Source of the DNA: a virus
Virus record (IMG/VR): IMGVR_UViG_3300046171_000328
Span: 1-64,000 of that record
Strand: one strand, 5' to 3'
Length of the DNA stretch: 64,000 nt
Positions 1 to 8,269 of the stretch are shown piece after piece; the stretch's first letter is position 1, and every line of letters starts with the position of its first letter. Under the pieces are notes generated by a model. It saw only the letters and a list, made by a program, of their open reading frames with translations, searched no databases and was not told the origin of the DNA. A program made the position numbers and the translations under genes.

Positions 1-789
1 TGGTGCTGGAAAGCGGCTGGAAGTCCAGATCCTAACCAAGCACTGATCATCAATGAGGATGGGTCAGCAATGGATGCTACTGCAGCAGAAGCAGTGCGAA
101 ACTCTGGTAGTATTGTCCCAGATAAGATCAGCGCCAATCGGCAGAATGGGTTCTCAATTGTGAAGTATAAAGGTGGAAGTACTGTTAATACAATGCCACA
201 CGGACTTAATGCCGCCCCAGAAATGATTATCATTAAGAACTTGGATAATGCAAATGGATGGGTTGTTGGTTCAAAGTATTTATCAAGCTGGGGCTATGCT
301 CTGGACTTGTCTGCAGCAAATGGTCAATTCACCGCTTCAGCTAGTTTTAATTCGACAGCCCCTGCATCTGATGTATTTACATTAGGGAATACCACAGGAG
401 CGAATAATAATAGTTACAACTACATCGCCTACCTTTTTCACAGCGTGGCTGGCTACTCTAAAATCGGGAGCTTCGTTGGAAATGGGTCTACCGATGGCCC
501 CTATGTCGAGTGCGGTTTTCGTGTTGGGTGGCTGATGTGGAAAAATTGTGATGACTCAGAATGGTGGGGGATAATGGATGCTCAAAGGTCAAACTTCAAT
601 CCAGTTAATTCTTCATTAGCACCGAATGAACCTAACTCTGAATTCCCATATGGTGGAGGAGGTTTTGATTTTCTATCAAATGGGTTTAAAGTTCGGGGGA
701 ACTCAAATGGATTAAACGGTACATCAGATAGAATAATCTTCATGGCCTTCGCTGAGCAACCCTTCTCAGCGCCTTCTAATGCCCGTTAA
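1..789 (+). CDS. Phage tail fibre / DUF7483-like protein, 5' partial
   Basis: The reading frame is open from base 1, so the start lies outside the window; 262 codons are present. The pattern of a Gly-rich strand (residues around GFSIVKYKGG), then a 'PHGLNAAPEMIIIKN' segment and later 'GNGSTDGPYVECGFRVGWLMWKN', followed by 'GFKVRGNSNGLN', is what I associate with the repeated beta domain of phage fibre proteins (DUF7483-like). These decorate distal tail fibres and contact the host surface. The next gene has its own AGGAG ribosome site 8 bp before its ATG. The family assignment is by remembered pattern only. Confidence 0.6.
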   Translation, partial: WCWKAAGSPDPNQALIINEDGSAMDATAAEAVRNSGSIVPDKISANRQNGFSIVKYKGGSTVNTMPHGLNAAPEMIIIKNLDNANGWVVGSKYLSSWGYALDLSAANGQFTASASFNSTAPASDVFTLGNTTGANNNSYNYIAYLFHSVAGYSKIGSFVGNGSTDGPYVECGFRVGWLMWKNCDDSEWWGIMDAQRSNFNPVNSSLAPNEPNSEFPYGGGGFDFLSNGFKVRGNSNGLNGTSDRIIFMAFAEQPFSAPSNAR

Positions 790-846
790 TCCAATTCTTA
801 ACGCCAGATAACTGGCAATCTAACAACCACTCTAAGGAGTAGTACT

Positions 847-1395
847 ATGGCATGGTTATACAACAATAAGACAATCCAAGTTGGCCGAAGCTGGACAGAT
901 TCCAAGGGAGTCAAGCATCCAAGAACATGGTCAAACTGGACAGAGGCTCGGAAGAAAGAAATGGGGATGACGTTTCAGGCTGATCCAGTAGTAGCCAGTT
1001 TTGATTCACGTTTTTACAGCGCTCCTAACGTAGCAAAGCCATTGAACGATACGCCGGCGAAGGATGCCAAGGGGAATGCTGTGATGGATCTAGACGGTAC
1101 TCCGATGATCACCGAAGGTCTAAAAACCAGTGCTGTAAAACAAGCAAAGGCTACAGCAGCAGCGATGTTGAGGCCGACTGATTGGTATGTGACACGATAC
1201 GCCGAGGTGGGGACCGAGGTTCCTGCAGAGGTTCTTAGTCAGCGCGAAGCGATTCGAAGCGCTTGTGGAGCAATCGAAGCGGCCATTAGTGGTGCTACGA
1301 CACATGCTCAGTTTATCAAGCTCTATGAAGCGACAGTAGATGCGCAGGGGGAAGTTACAGCGCCTGCTCCAATTAACAACTGGCCAGCAGAGTAA
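847..1395 (+). CDS. Tail-fibre-associated protein (assembly chaperone-like)
   Basis: This 182-residue protein starts at ATG after a clear AAGGAG site at about 834-839. Its N-terminus is rich in aromatic residues and resembles short phage proteins encoded just after tail fibres. The segment around residues 108-140 (LRPTDWYVTRYAEVGTEVP, then QREAIRSACGAIEAAI) is the helical 'RPTDWYV.R..E.G..VP..V...R..IR' pattern seen in DUF4376/tail-fibre-assembly type proteins. A role in folding or attaching the fibre encoded just upstream is inferred from this pattern and from position. Confidence 0.5.
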   Translation: MAWLYNNKTIQVGRSWTDSKGVKHPRTWSNWTEARKKEMGMTFQADPVVASFDSRFYSAPNVAKPLNDTPAKDAKGNAVMDLDGTPMITEGLKTSAVKQAKATAAAMLRPTDWYVTRYAEVGTEVPAEVLSQREAIRSACGAIEAAISGATTHAQFIKLYEATVDAQGEVTAPAPINNWPAE

Positions 1396-1399
1396 TCCA

Positions 1400-1729
1400 A
1401 TGAAAAAATTGCTATGGATGGCGTTGATTCCATTCACTATGGCTTCGGCAGGAGCCGTCGAAACTGATAGATTCCGTGGATATAGTACGATGGTTGTGAC
1501 CACATGGGCTACTCGCTGTGCCGTCGCACTCACGCCCGTGATGATTAATACGTTTGGCTATCCACCATTTGTTGCTCAGAAGGTCAGCGCAGAGGCGTGT
1601 GCTTGTACAATTGACCATTGGCGCGAGGCAATGCCATACGCAGAAGCGATGGCGCTAAATCGGGATGTGCGCAGGGAAAAAAGTGAGCAATACACGCTGA
1701 TGTGTGCAGGGAAAACCGAGGAGTTGTGA
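1400..1729 (+). CDS. Small exported protein, unknown
   Basis: 109 residues from the ATG at 1400, which lies 4 bp after the previous stop. It begins MKKLLWMALIPFTMASAGA, a textbook signal peptide with likely cleavage after ASAGA, so the mature protein should be periplasmic. It has four further cysteines (around residues 40, 67, 69 and 101) that could form disulfides. No family recognised. It opens a cluster of small membrane and exported genes ahead of the endolysin and holin, so a role in lysis or envelope modification is possible but unproven. Confidence 0.6.
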   Translation: MKKLLWMALIPFTMASAGAVETDRFRGYSTMVVTTWATRCAVALTPVMINTFGYPPFVAQKVSAEACACTIDHWREAMPYAEAMALNRDVRREKSEQYTLMCAGKTEEL

Positions 1730-2067
1730 AGCGAGTCTGGCGCGGGTTGGTATTTTGGTTTTCTGCACTGATTGTCCCAGCTATTCTGGGATACAGTACC
1801 GGCAAACTGTCAGCACAATCAAACAGCACAATCAATAATCAAGCTCCAACAACTCATCCATTGTATGGGCGTGCGCATCCTGATTTGGAGCTTTACTATC
1901 AACAGCGACGGGCAGCGGAATCAGTCACTGCTCCCGCAGTGCGGCCACAAGGCTACACTCAATATAATGTGACTGCGACTCAAACTAATAAAAACATGCA
2001 AACTACTGATTTTATTGCAGCTTTTGCGGATCTTGGAGGCACATTGGGGGGCGCTCGGCTTTGCTAG
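1726..2067 (+). CDS. Membrane-anchored protein, probable N-terminal part of a frameshifted gene
   Basis: The GTG at 1726 overlaps the previous stop (GTGA). It starts MKRVWRGLVFWFSALIVPAI, giving one N-terminal transmembrane segment, then a polar Asn/Gln/Pro-rich stretch. The frame stops at 2067 just after the words FIAAFADLGGTLG. If one G is removed from the six-G run at 2046-2051, the frame continues as ALGFASWLVVFLLRQHD into the coiled-coil protein downstream. The two pieces may therefore be one protein of about 263 residues with two membrane segments. If not, this piece is a 113-residue membrane protein of unknown function. Confidence 0.5.
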   Translation: MKRVWRGLVFWFSALIVPAILGYSTGKLSAQSNSTINNQAPTTHPLYGRAHPDLELYYQQRRAAESVTAPAVRPQGYTQYNVTATQTNKNMQTTDFIAAFADLGGTLGGARLC

Positions 2068-2518
2068 CTGGTTGGTTGTTTTTTTACTTAGGCAGCACGA
2101 CACAGAACGTCAAGCAATGCGTTCAGCGTTCACCTCTGAGCGATCCAGAGTACAAGAAGAGCGAGAGAAAGAACGAGCAGATTTTCACACCGAGTTAGAG
2201 AAAACCCGCGCTGAATTTGCCACTGAACGGAATCTGCATCTGCAAAAAGATTCCGAAAATGATTCCGCACTGCACGCAAGCATGACTCGCTCTCAAGATC
2301 AGCTTCTACAGATTGTCGAGGCTAATCAAAAGCAGGTCCATGATCTTAAAGACATCATGGCCACACATTCCAATGACCTCAAAGCCATTCTTCTAGAAAT
2401 GAAAATGGCAGTAAGCACGGGTTTTGATAAGGTCCATGAGCGCTGGGATGGAAGCACAGAGAGGCGTGGAGGGACCGCAACCGACCGAAGACGTAAACGA
2501 ACTGATGGGGCAGTATGA
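2015..2518 (+). CDS. Membrane segment plus long coiled coil; probable C-terminal part of a frameshifted gene
   Basis: The frame has only TTG starts (2015 and later) and no good ribosome site. A hydrophobic segment (ALGFASWLVVFLL) is followed by about 130 charged, Glu/Arg-rich residues with strong heptad character, and a basic C-terminus (ERRGGTATDRRRKRTDG). This layout of one membrane helix with a periplasmic or cytoplasmic coiled coil is seen in spanin-like and other lysis accessory proteins. It lies directly upstream of the endolysin, whose ATG overlaps this stop (ATGA). See the linked upstream frame for the likely true N-terminus. Confidence 0.5.
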   Translation: MQLLRILEAHWGALGFASWLVVFLLRQHDTERQAMRSAFTSERSRVQEEREKERADFHTELEKTRAEFATERNLHLQKDSENDSALHASMTRSQDQLLQIVEANQKQVHDLKDIMATHSNDLKAILLEMKMAVSTGFDKVHERWDGSTERRGGTATDRRRKRTDGAV

Positions 2519-2922
2519 GTGACGATTCTAGTTATGTGACCAGTAGTGTCCATTTTTCTGAAGACGAATTGAAATGTAGCCACACGGGATCTGTGCGAAT
2601 GAGTCCCGAATTCATTACTGTTTTAGAACGAGTCCGAGAGGCCTACGGCAAGCCGATGAAGCTCAGTTCTGCATTTAGAGATGCCACGCACCCAGTCGAG
2701 GCTCGTAAGGGGGATCGGGCTGGCACAGGCGATCATTGCCGTGGTGTTGCCGTTGATGTATTGGTGTCAGGCGCAGCCGCTTTGGAATTGATCAAAGTAG
2801 CTCAAGAATGCGGTATAGATCGCATTGGAATCGCCCAGAAGGGCAGTCATTCATCTAGGTTTGTGCATCTCGGAATTTCAGATTCCAGTGCTGGAAAAGG
2901 ACCAGCAATTTGGAGTTACTGA
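2515..2922 (+). CDS. Peptidase M15-type endolysin
   Basis: 135 residues. The Peptidase_M15 zinc ligands are visible as H74, D81 (spacing H-x6-D in GDHCRGVAVDVLV) and H118 (FVHLGI), and the LSSAFRDATHP segment at about 51-60 matches the family's substrate-side strand. Enzymes of this fold cleave the peptide stems of peptidoglycan and serve as phage endolysins. There is no signal peptide, so export would depend on the holin encoded just downstream. The start codon overlaps the previous stop by ATGA. The length fits a single-domain M15 lysin. Confidence 0.85.
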   Translation: MSDDSSYVTSSVHFSEDELKCSHTGSVRMSPEFITVLERVREAYGKPMKLSSAFRDATHPVEARKGDRAGTGDHCRGVAVDVLVSGAAALELIKVAQECGIDRIGIAQKGSHSSRFVHLGISDSSAGKGPAIWSY

Positions 2923-3033
2923 TTGCGAAACGAAGGACCAATTCTGTTTTTCTGGTGCGTGATGATGGCGCTGATGATTTTTGGGTTTCAGTTTTTAGAA
3001 GGTTGGTTGGTTCCAGACAACATGGGGTTTTAG
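2923..3033 (+). CDS. 36-residue single-pass membrane protein
   Basis: A short frame starts at TTG 2923 immediately after the endolysin stop and ends immediately before the holin ATG (TAG ATG). It reads with one strongly hydrophobic stretch (ILFFWCVMMALMIFGFQFL). Perfect gap-filling between two lysis genes and the membrane segment favour a real gene, perhaps a second small holin or antiholin. The rare start codon and lack of an obvious ribosome site (translational coupling would be needed) keep confidence modest. Confidence 0.4.
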   Translation: MRNEGPILFFWCVMMALMIFGFQFLEGWLVPDNMGF

Positions 3034-3417
3034 ATGTGGATTACACTGGCAACACAGGCTTTTGGCTTGGTTCAAGGATATTTCGAAAACAAGAAAGAAA
3101 AACAGGCCGCACAGACGAAGGTAGAAGTGGCGCTGAAAGAAGCCGAGGCTGAAGTATTCAAACGCAAGTCTTTGCAAGATGGAGAATGGGACTTAGAGTC
3201 CATGCGTGGTTCAAAGGACAGTTGGAAAGACGAATGGTTCGTGATTATCCTGTCGCTCCCATTCATCGCTTCGTTTGTTCCTCAACTGCAAGGATATGTA
3301 GCCGATGGGTTCAGAATACTAGATGAATCAACTCCGGAATGGTACAAGGCTGCGTTTGGGGTTGCGATTGCGGCAAGTTTCGGATTTCGTCAATTTGCTA
3401 AATTCAAGAAAAAATAA
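3034..3417 (+). CDS. 3-TM holin family protein
   Basis: 127 residues. An N-terminal amphipathic helix and a charged helical region (ENKKEKQAAQTKVEVALKEA) precede a hydrophobic segment (DEWFVIILSLPFIASFVPQL, about 70-89) and a second one (WYKAAFGVAIAASFGFRQF, about 101-120). The order 'KDEW.V.I...P....F.P...........W....G..A..FG.R' is typical of the phage Holin_3TM family. It should form inner-membrane lesions that release the M15 endolysin. It lies between lysis genes and its stop overlaps the next start. Confidence 0.75.
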   Translation: MWITLATQAFGLVQGYFENKKEKQAAQTKVEVALKEAEAEVFKRKSLQDGEWDLESMRGSKDSWKDEWFVIILSLPFIASFVPQLQGYVADGFRILDESTPEWYKAAFGVAIAASFGFRQFAKFKKK

Positions 3418-3713
3418 TGCCGCAAGTTCTGACAAGCGAGCATGGAGTTCAGCACAAGTTGATGCCAAAATGGATGCGTCCATTTCTGCCCAAAAGATTT
3501 GCAGCAATCACGGTTTCAAAGAGTCTTTGCCTTTACCGCACAGTCGATCACTTGGAGAATGAAGCACTGAGAGTGCATGAAAGCGTTCATGCTGCTCAAT
3601 TTAGAGAACATGGTTGGTTTGGCTTTGTTGTTAAGTACCTGTGGTATACTTGTAGGTATGGATACTGGGAGAATCCGATGGAAAAGCAAGCAAGAGCAAA
3701 GGCTGGACGATGA
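3417..3713 (+). CDS. Small HExxH metallopeptidase-like protein in lysis cassette
   Basis: 98 residues starting at the ATG at 3417. The motif HESVHAAQFREHG at about residues 53-65 is an HExxH zinc signature; a third ligand may be supplied by the Glu in NPMEKQA about 25 residues later. The protein is far shorter than most zincins, and I do not know its substrate. It sits directly after the holin and its stop overlaps the next ATG (ATGA). It could be a wall- or membrane-linked factor, but that rests on position alone. Confidence 0.5.
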   Translation: MPQVLTSEHGVQHKLMPKWMRPFLPKRFAAITVSKSLCLYRTVDHLENEALRVHESVHAAQFREHGWFGFVVKYLWYTCRYGYWENPMEKQARAKAGR

Positions 3714-4033
3714 CAATCAAATCTGCTGGAGAATTGAAACTCCATGCTGATATTGAAAATGAATTCGAAGAGGTCATTGAACCTGATATTGATATAGCGC
3801 TCTCAGTCATCGCTGAAGACGCTGATCTCTTCACCCCCTCCTCCCCTTCCCCCATTGGCTTTTCTTCGTTCTATGGCGTCTCCAGTGGCCCCAAAGAGTT
3901 CTTTGCCTCGTTTTCTGTAGTCGCTGGACAACACACGAATACAATCAGCTTCAGCATCAGCCGAGAAGACGGAGGGACACCGACTGGGAACAATCTTCAT
4001 CTATGGCCAAGAAGGCGAAAACCTGACGATTGA
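3710..4033 (+). CDS. N-terminal part of a giant tail protein (frameshifted)
   Basis: The ATG at 3710 overlaps the previous stop. The frame reads MTIKSAGELKLHADIENEFE and ends prematurely at 4033. At about 3985-3993 (ISREDGGTPTG) the coding signal moves to the +1 frame, which continues TIFIYGQEGENLTIDEDNL into the very long frame ending at 7640. Removing one A from the AA at 3989-3990 joins the two. The intact product would be about 1310 residues. The first about 90 residues look like a short head domain followed by a beta domain. Confidence 0.6.
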   Translation: MTIKSAGELKLHADIENEFEEVIEPDIDIALSVIAEDADLFTPSSPSPIGFSSFYGVSSGPKEFFASFSVVAGQHTNTISFSISREDGGTPTGNNLHLWPRRRKPDD

Positions 4034-7000
4034 TGAAGACAATCTACTCAATCCAGATGGGCTGGACATCAATCAAACTTCGTACAGTCACTTTGCTGGC
4101 TACAACACAAAGTGGTCCTACCGAATCAAGCTGGTCAATGATCGTGGAGAAAAGCTCTCAGAGCAAAGATTAGTTGAATCGATTCCAACCTTGCCCTCCT
4201 TTGACGCTCAAATTTCCGTGTCGCGTGACCCAGAGCAGCTTGGAACCAATGACGCCCAAAAAACGGTTGCCGTCACATTCGATCTGACAGATGAAATTGC
4301 CTTCCGTGAAGGTTATACGATTGAGGTCTACTACAAGATCAATGACAACCAAAACTTTGCCCAGATCGACAGCACGCTTTCAAGGTCTTCAGCACTCAAC
4401 TCTGACAATCCCATTATACAAGTGTACGAGGCAGATCTGGCTGGAGCAAATCAAGCACAGACGATCAAGCTGGAGGGGTTAGAGTTTGAATTGTTCACTC
4501 GCTACACGTTCATGATCTACATTCAGTGGACCAATCAAGAAGGCTCCTCACGGGGTTTATTGGATTTTGCAGGGGATCGGCCAGAGATTCCTCTACTGAC
4601 GGCAGTGACAGGGCCAAACACAATTCAGGTCAACTGGTCCCATGACAATAAATCCATTCGCTATGAGCTTTATCGGCACTCTCAAGAAGTGAATGTGATT
4701 GAAGATGGCGAGAAGATTTATGAAATCAACACAACGGAGGACGCTGATAGTTGGGAGCCGGTCACACAACGTGTCGATGAGATTGGCTACAACACATTTG
4801 GGTATTATGTCGTAAAGGCTTTTACTGAATTTGATGAAGCAATCAGCAGTGTCAAACGGGCTGAAACGCTGGTCACTCAGCCGACGCTCGACGGAGGTTT
4901 GACGGTTGCCCGTGACCCAAACAATATCGGCCACAGCGGCGGAATTTTAGTCGGTGCAACATGGGACATGGAAAACGATGGCCCCTCCTACAACGAAGGC
5001 TATAACGTTGACTTTTATTGGAAGAGCCAAGACAGCAGTTTTATTGACACCTCCGTGACACGGGAAACAGCAGACAACGCAGGAAGTCCAATTTCTGTTT
5101 CACGCTCTGGCAATGGTGTTCAAAGTTTCAATCTGGAAGGCAAGGATTTCGATCAGCTAACCCGCTACACCATCTTGATGGTGTTGACATGGCTGGGCGA
5201 AGAAGTGAGTAGCCGAGCTTTTATCGACAAAGGCAATATTCCTGATGCAGCGCGGGGTTTTAGTGTCTTCCAAAGCGGTAACAAGGGCTTGAGAATCAGT
5301 TGGTCTGATGATGAAAAAACAGACACCTATGAACTGTATGCCTCAAACAGTTCTGGCTCTAATTTAAAAGCAGAAGGAGCATCCAAGGTCAAAACAGCAA
5401 CCGGCGGTTCTGCAAGCTACGAACACGTTGAAACACTGGATTATGCGACAACCCGTTATTATCAGGTTGTCAGCTACAACCAGTATTCTCCAGAAGGGGT
5501 ATTGTCTGGTGTTCGCTCTGGCACAACCTCTGAGCCATCACTAGCGATTCAAGGTTCAGCGCAGCGCTCTGGCTCATCGATGACAGATGTTTCCGTTTCT
5601 TGGACAGTCTTGCCCTCAGATCTGACAGGCTACAGCGTGGGTGTGACGATTAACGGCTCTTCAAAGAGTGTTTCACCTACCGCTGGGGGTGCGACATTCA
5701 GTGGGGCCGCTCCAAGTCATGACTCAACTTATAGTGTTGAATTCACACTCAGTTGGGGTTCGAAGGCTCCTGCACGCACAACAGCGACGGTTCCCATCTT
5801 TACGGCCATGCCGTTGCCGATTCCTCAAAATCTAAGTTATTCTGCTCCGAATGTCAGTTGGTCTGCCGGATCAAATGGAAATTCCAACACGGTCACTTCT
5901 TATCGAATTGCCGCTCAACTTTGGAAGCATGGTGAAGCAGAACTAAACATCACAACAGATCCTTCAACATGGTATGACAATGGAGCTTCGACGAGCTATC
6001 GCGCAGGCACGCTGAATAGACAATACATGAAGTGGGTGGTAGTGGCATATGCTGGGACGGTCAATGGATTGATGGGCGCACCCTCTCAGATTGCGACCAA
6101 AACATTTGTGTCAGGAACTCCAGACGATATAGGGCTTTCCACGCTGGAAACATTAAAAACCAGTATGAAGGTTCGCATCAATTTTGCGGACGCTAGCACA
6201 GTCACAGGTTGGAGAATTGAGAAGGACGGACAGACGGTACAAAGCGGCAATAATCCAACGGGCAATACAGAAGTATCTATTACTGGGTTATCTGCAGGAA
6301 CAACTTACAAAATTGAGGCTTTTGCATACTGGGCTTTCAACAGTCCTGAAAACACAAAATCTGTTGTACAAAACATCTCAACGATAGATGACTACAAAGT
6401 CACGATGGGCAAGCCCATACTATCATGGGTGGGCGATAATCTGCAGGTGACCGTACCCAGTATTAGTTATTCAATTCAGGGAGGACAAGGTAGCGTCAAG
6501 CTGGACTTTGGAGTGTCAGGAGCGACGAATCAGACGTATTCAAATGGGCAGGCTGGTGAATACACATCGACTACAGCAAATTTTTCAGCCGGTGCAAGTG
6601 GGACGTTTACAAAGACTTTCTCTCCAAGAGTGTGGATGCAAAAGCTCAACTATGCACATAGTTGGTATCCCACCAATGGCAGTTTTTCAGTAACTGTGAC
6701 CATCACACATCCAACCAGCACAGCATCAGCCAGTAGCTCCAGCGAGTCCATTTCAACAACTGGAGCAGATGCTCATAAAATCCAATATGTTTCAGTATCT
6801 CAAGCACAAACAGGGTATCCCACCTATGGGAACGGTCCTGCGACCTACTATGCTGGTTTAACTACTGACCCGTCAGCAAGTAACCATGTAAGCTCTGATG
6901 TTGGACGAGTGCCTGTTTCGTATAAAGTAGTCAGCCGTGGTGGTACAACGGTTAGCGGGGCAACCATTGGTGTAGGTAGTTGCAAGGGAACATTTAGATT

Positions 7001-7640
7001 ATTTTCTTGGAAGAGTCATGATAATCATGATTATGCCCGAAAATACGGAACAAATAACAAAACGCCAGCACCAACAATCAGTTCAGGAAATCTAAACTGG
7101 GATTACGATAGCCGAGCAGATCGTTTTCGTGAAATGGAGTTCACACCCAGTGGCAGTATAACAGTGAATGAAGGAACAGGATTCAAAACACACAGTGTGT
7201 CATTTGAGAGCTATGATAAAATCCGGCATCCAAGAATGCCCTTGACGCCACGTTACAGACCTACTCTTGCCCAAGGAGAAAACTCAATACAAGGCGGATG
7301 GAGTTTTAGACGTGGGGAATTTTTTTATAGAAGAGCGTTGCGGTATTCCTACTGGCAGGGAACCACATGGGATAACGGATTTAATCACACCGGTCTTGGA
7401 TCACAACTCACAGTTTATTCAGACTGCTCGGTTACTTACACGAATGGTTCAACGGTACGGCAAAATATACAGCACACATCTCATTTAAATAATGGCGAAT
7501 ACCCCTACTTCTTCTTCAGAGTTCCCAACATTACGTCGATTACCATTTATCACACTGTCATTCAATATACGATCAATGGAGCTTGGACAAGATGCTACAT
7601 TTGGGGCAATTATGGTGGTTGGCAAAACAGTGAATGGTAG
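3993..7640 (+). CDS. Giant tail protein with fibronectin-III-like repeats (main part, frameshifted)
   Basis: About 1215 in-frame residues follow the frameshift near 3989; the first possible independent start is a TTG at 4191. The protein is built of repeated beta-sandwich units with FN3-like signatures such as VTWSHDNKSIRYELYRHSQE, ISWSDDEKTDTYELYASNSS and VSWSAGSNGNSNTVTSYRIA. Two long units near 4197-5220 start alike (SVSRDPEQLG and TVARDPNNIGH). Large FN3 tail proteins form central fibres or host-specificity (gpJ-like) tips. The C-terminus (after about 6780) is rich in aromatic residues and Gly, as in receptor-binding tips. It precedes the gpI-like baseplate gene by 5 bp. Confidence 0.65.
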   Translation: MFIYGQEGENLTIDEDNLLNPDGLDINQTSYSHFAGYNTKWSYRIKLVNDRGEKLSEQRLVESIPTLPSFDAQISVSRDPEQLGTNDAQKTVAVTFDLTDEIAFREGYTIEVYYKINDNQNFAQIDSTLSRSSALNSDNPIIQVYEADLAGANQAQTIKLEGLEFELFTRYTFMIYIQWTNQEGSSRGLLDFAGDRPEIPLLTAVTGPNTIQVNWSHDNKSIRYELYRHSQEVNVIEDGEKIYEINTTEDADSWEPVTQRVDEIGYNTFGYYVVKAFTEFDEAISSVKRAETLVTQPTLDGGLTVARDPNNIGHSGGILVGATWDMENDGPSYNEGYNVDFYWKSQDSSFIDTSVTRETADNAGSPISVSRSGNGVQSFNLEGKDFDQLTRYTILMVLTWLGEEVSSRAFIDKGNIPDAARGFSVFQSGNKGLRISWSDDEKTDTYELYASNSSGSNLKAEGASKVKTATGGSASYEHVETLDYATTRYYQVVSYNQYSPEGVLSGVRSGTTSEPSLAIQGSAQRSGSSMTDVSVSWTVLPSDLTGYSVGVTINGSSKSVSPTAGGATFSGAAPSHDSTYSVEFTLSWGSKAPARTTATVPIFTAMPLPIPQNLSYSAPNVSWSAGSNGNSNTVTSYRIAAQLWKHGEAELNITTDPSTWYDNGASTSYRAGTLNRQYMKWVVVAYAGTVNGLMGAPSQIATKTFVSGTPDDIGLSTLETLKTSMKVRINFADASTVTGWRIEKDGQTVQSGNNPTGNTEVSITGLSAGTTYKIEAFAYWAFNSPENTKSVVQNISTIDDYKVTMGKPILSWVGDNLQVTVPSISYSIQGGQGSVKLDFGVSGATNQTYSNGQAGEYTSTTANFSAGASGTFTKTFSPRVWMQKLNYAHSWYPTNGSFSVTVTITHPTSTASASSSSESISTTGADAHKIQYVSVSQAQTGYPTYGNGPATYYAGLTTDPSASNHVSSDVGRVPVSYKVVSRGGTTVSGATIGVGSCKGTFRLFSWKSHDNHDYARKYGTNNKTPAPTISSGNLNWDYDSRADRFREMEFTPSGSITVNEGTGFKTHSVSFESYDKIRHPRMPLTPRYRPTLAQGENSIQGGWSFRRGEFFYRRALRYSYWQGTTWDNGFNHTGLGSQLTVYSDCSVTYTNGSTVRQNIQHTSHLNNGEYPYFFFRVPNITSITIYHTVIQYTINGAWTRCYIWGNYGGWQNSEW

Positions 7641-7645
7641 ACTGA

Positions 7646-8269
7646 ATGCCTAGCTCACTTTGGAGAAATCGGCTTCCTGCCAATCGCGCTCAAAATGACC
7701 GTTGGAACCAGTTTCTGGAGGTGCTGGAGGAAACGTGGCAGGCTCACTTGACGCCTGAACTTGAGCGCTTGGAGCAGGTTTTGAGTCTTTCTTCCAATGC
7801 TGAAGATAGAGAGCTTCGAATGCAGGAGTGGGGGGCTAGATTTTTGGCCACAGCTTCGCACCTTGCTCCTGAGATTGGTGTTCAGCAGGTTCAGAGTCTA
7901 AACTTGCTCAAAAATACAACGACTTTGTGGAAAGCCTACGGACGGCAACTTGGTTTTGAGAATGAAGACATTGAAGTGGAAGCCAAGCAAACCACTTCCA
8001 ATGGTGCATACAAAAAAGGAGTCTGGACCGATGATGGAAGAATCCCAACTTCCAGAATCTCGTTAGTTCTTTCATTACGCAACGCACGGTGGTATAGTCA
8101 GCCAATTTCCAGCCCTGCGAATCTTTTACAGACTTATGCAGAGCAGACAAGGCCTGCGCACTTGGTGATTGAATCGCCGGTGATGGAAGCGCCAGAAGAC
8201 ATCGCTTACGTTTATCAGTTTAATTACTCTGGTTACGAGTACGAGAGAACATGTCGAATCTCATTATAA
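7646..8269 (+). CDS. Baseplate protein, P2 gpI / tail protein I-like
   Basis: 207 residues, starting 5 bp after the giant tail gene. The early LPANRAQNDRWNQFLEVLEETWQ and the late YAEQTRPAHLVIESPV follow the layout of tail protein I, where a C-terminal 'RPAHV' segment recurs. In P2-like phages gpI belongs to the baseplate and its gene stands directly before the collar-fibre gene gpH, exactly the order seen here. It overlaps the next gene by 19 bp. Assignment is by motif and gene order. Confidence 0.6.
   Translation: MPSSLWRNRLPANRAQNDRWNQFLEVLEETWQAHLTPELERLEQVLSLSSNAEDRELRMQEWGARFLATASHLAPEIGVQQVQSLNLLKNTTTLWKAYGRQLGFENEDIEVEAKQTTSNGAYKKGVWTDDGRIPTSRISLVLSLRNARWYSQPISSPANLLQTYAEQTRPAHLVIESPVMEAPEDIAYVYQFNYSGYEYERTCRISL

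Noticed and set aside
2910-3152. 80-codon frame overlapping the holin start
   Set aside because: It overlaps the better-supported 36-residue membrane frame and the holin, which fit stop-to-start exactly.
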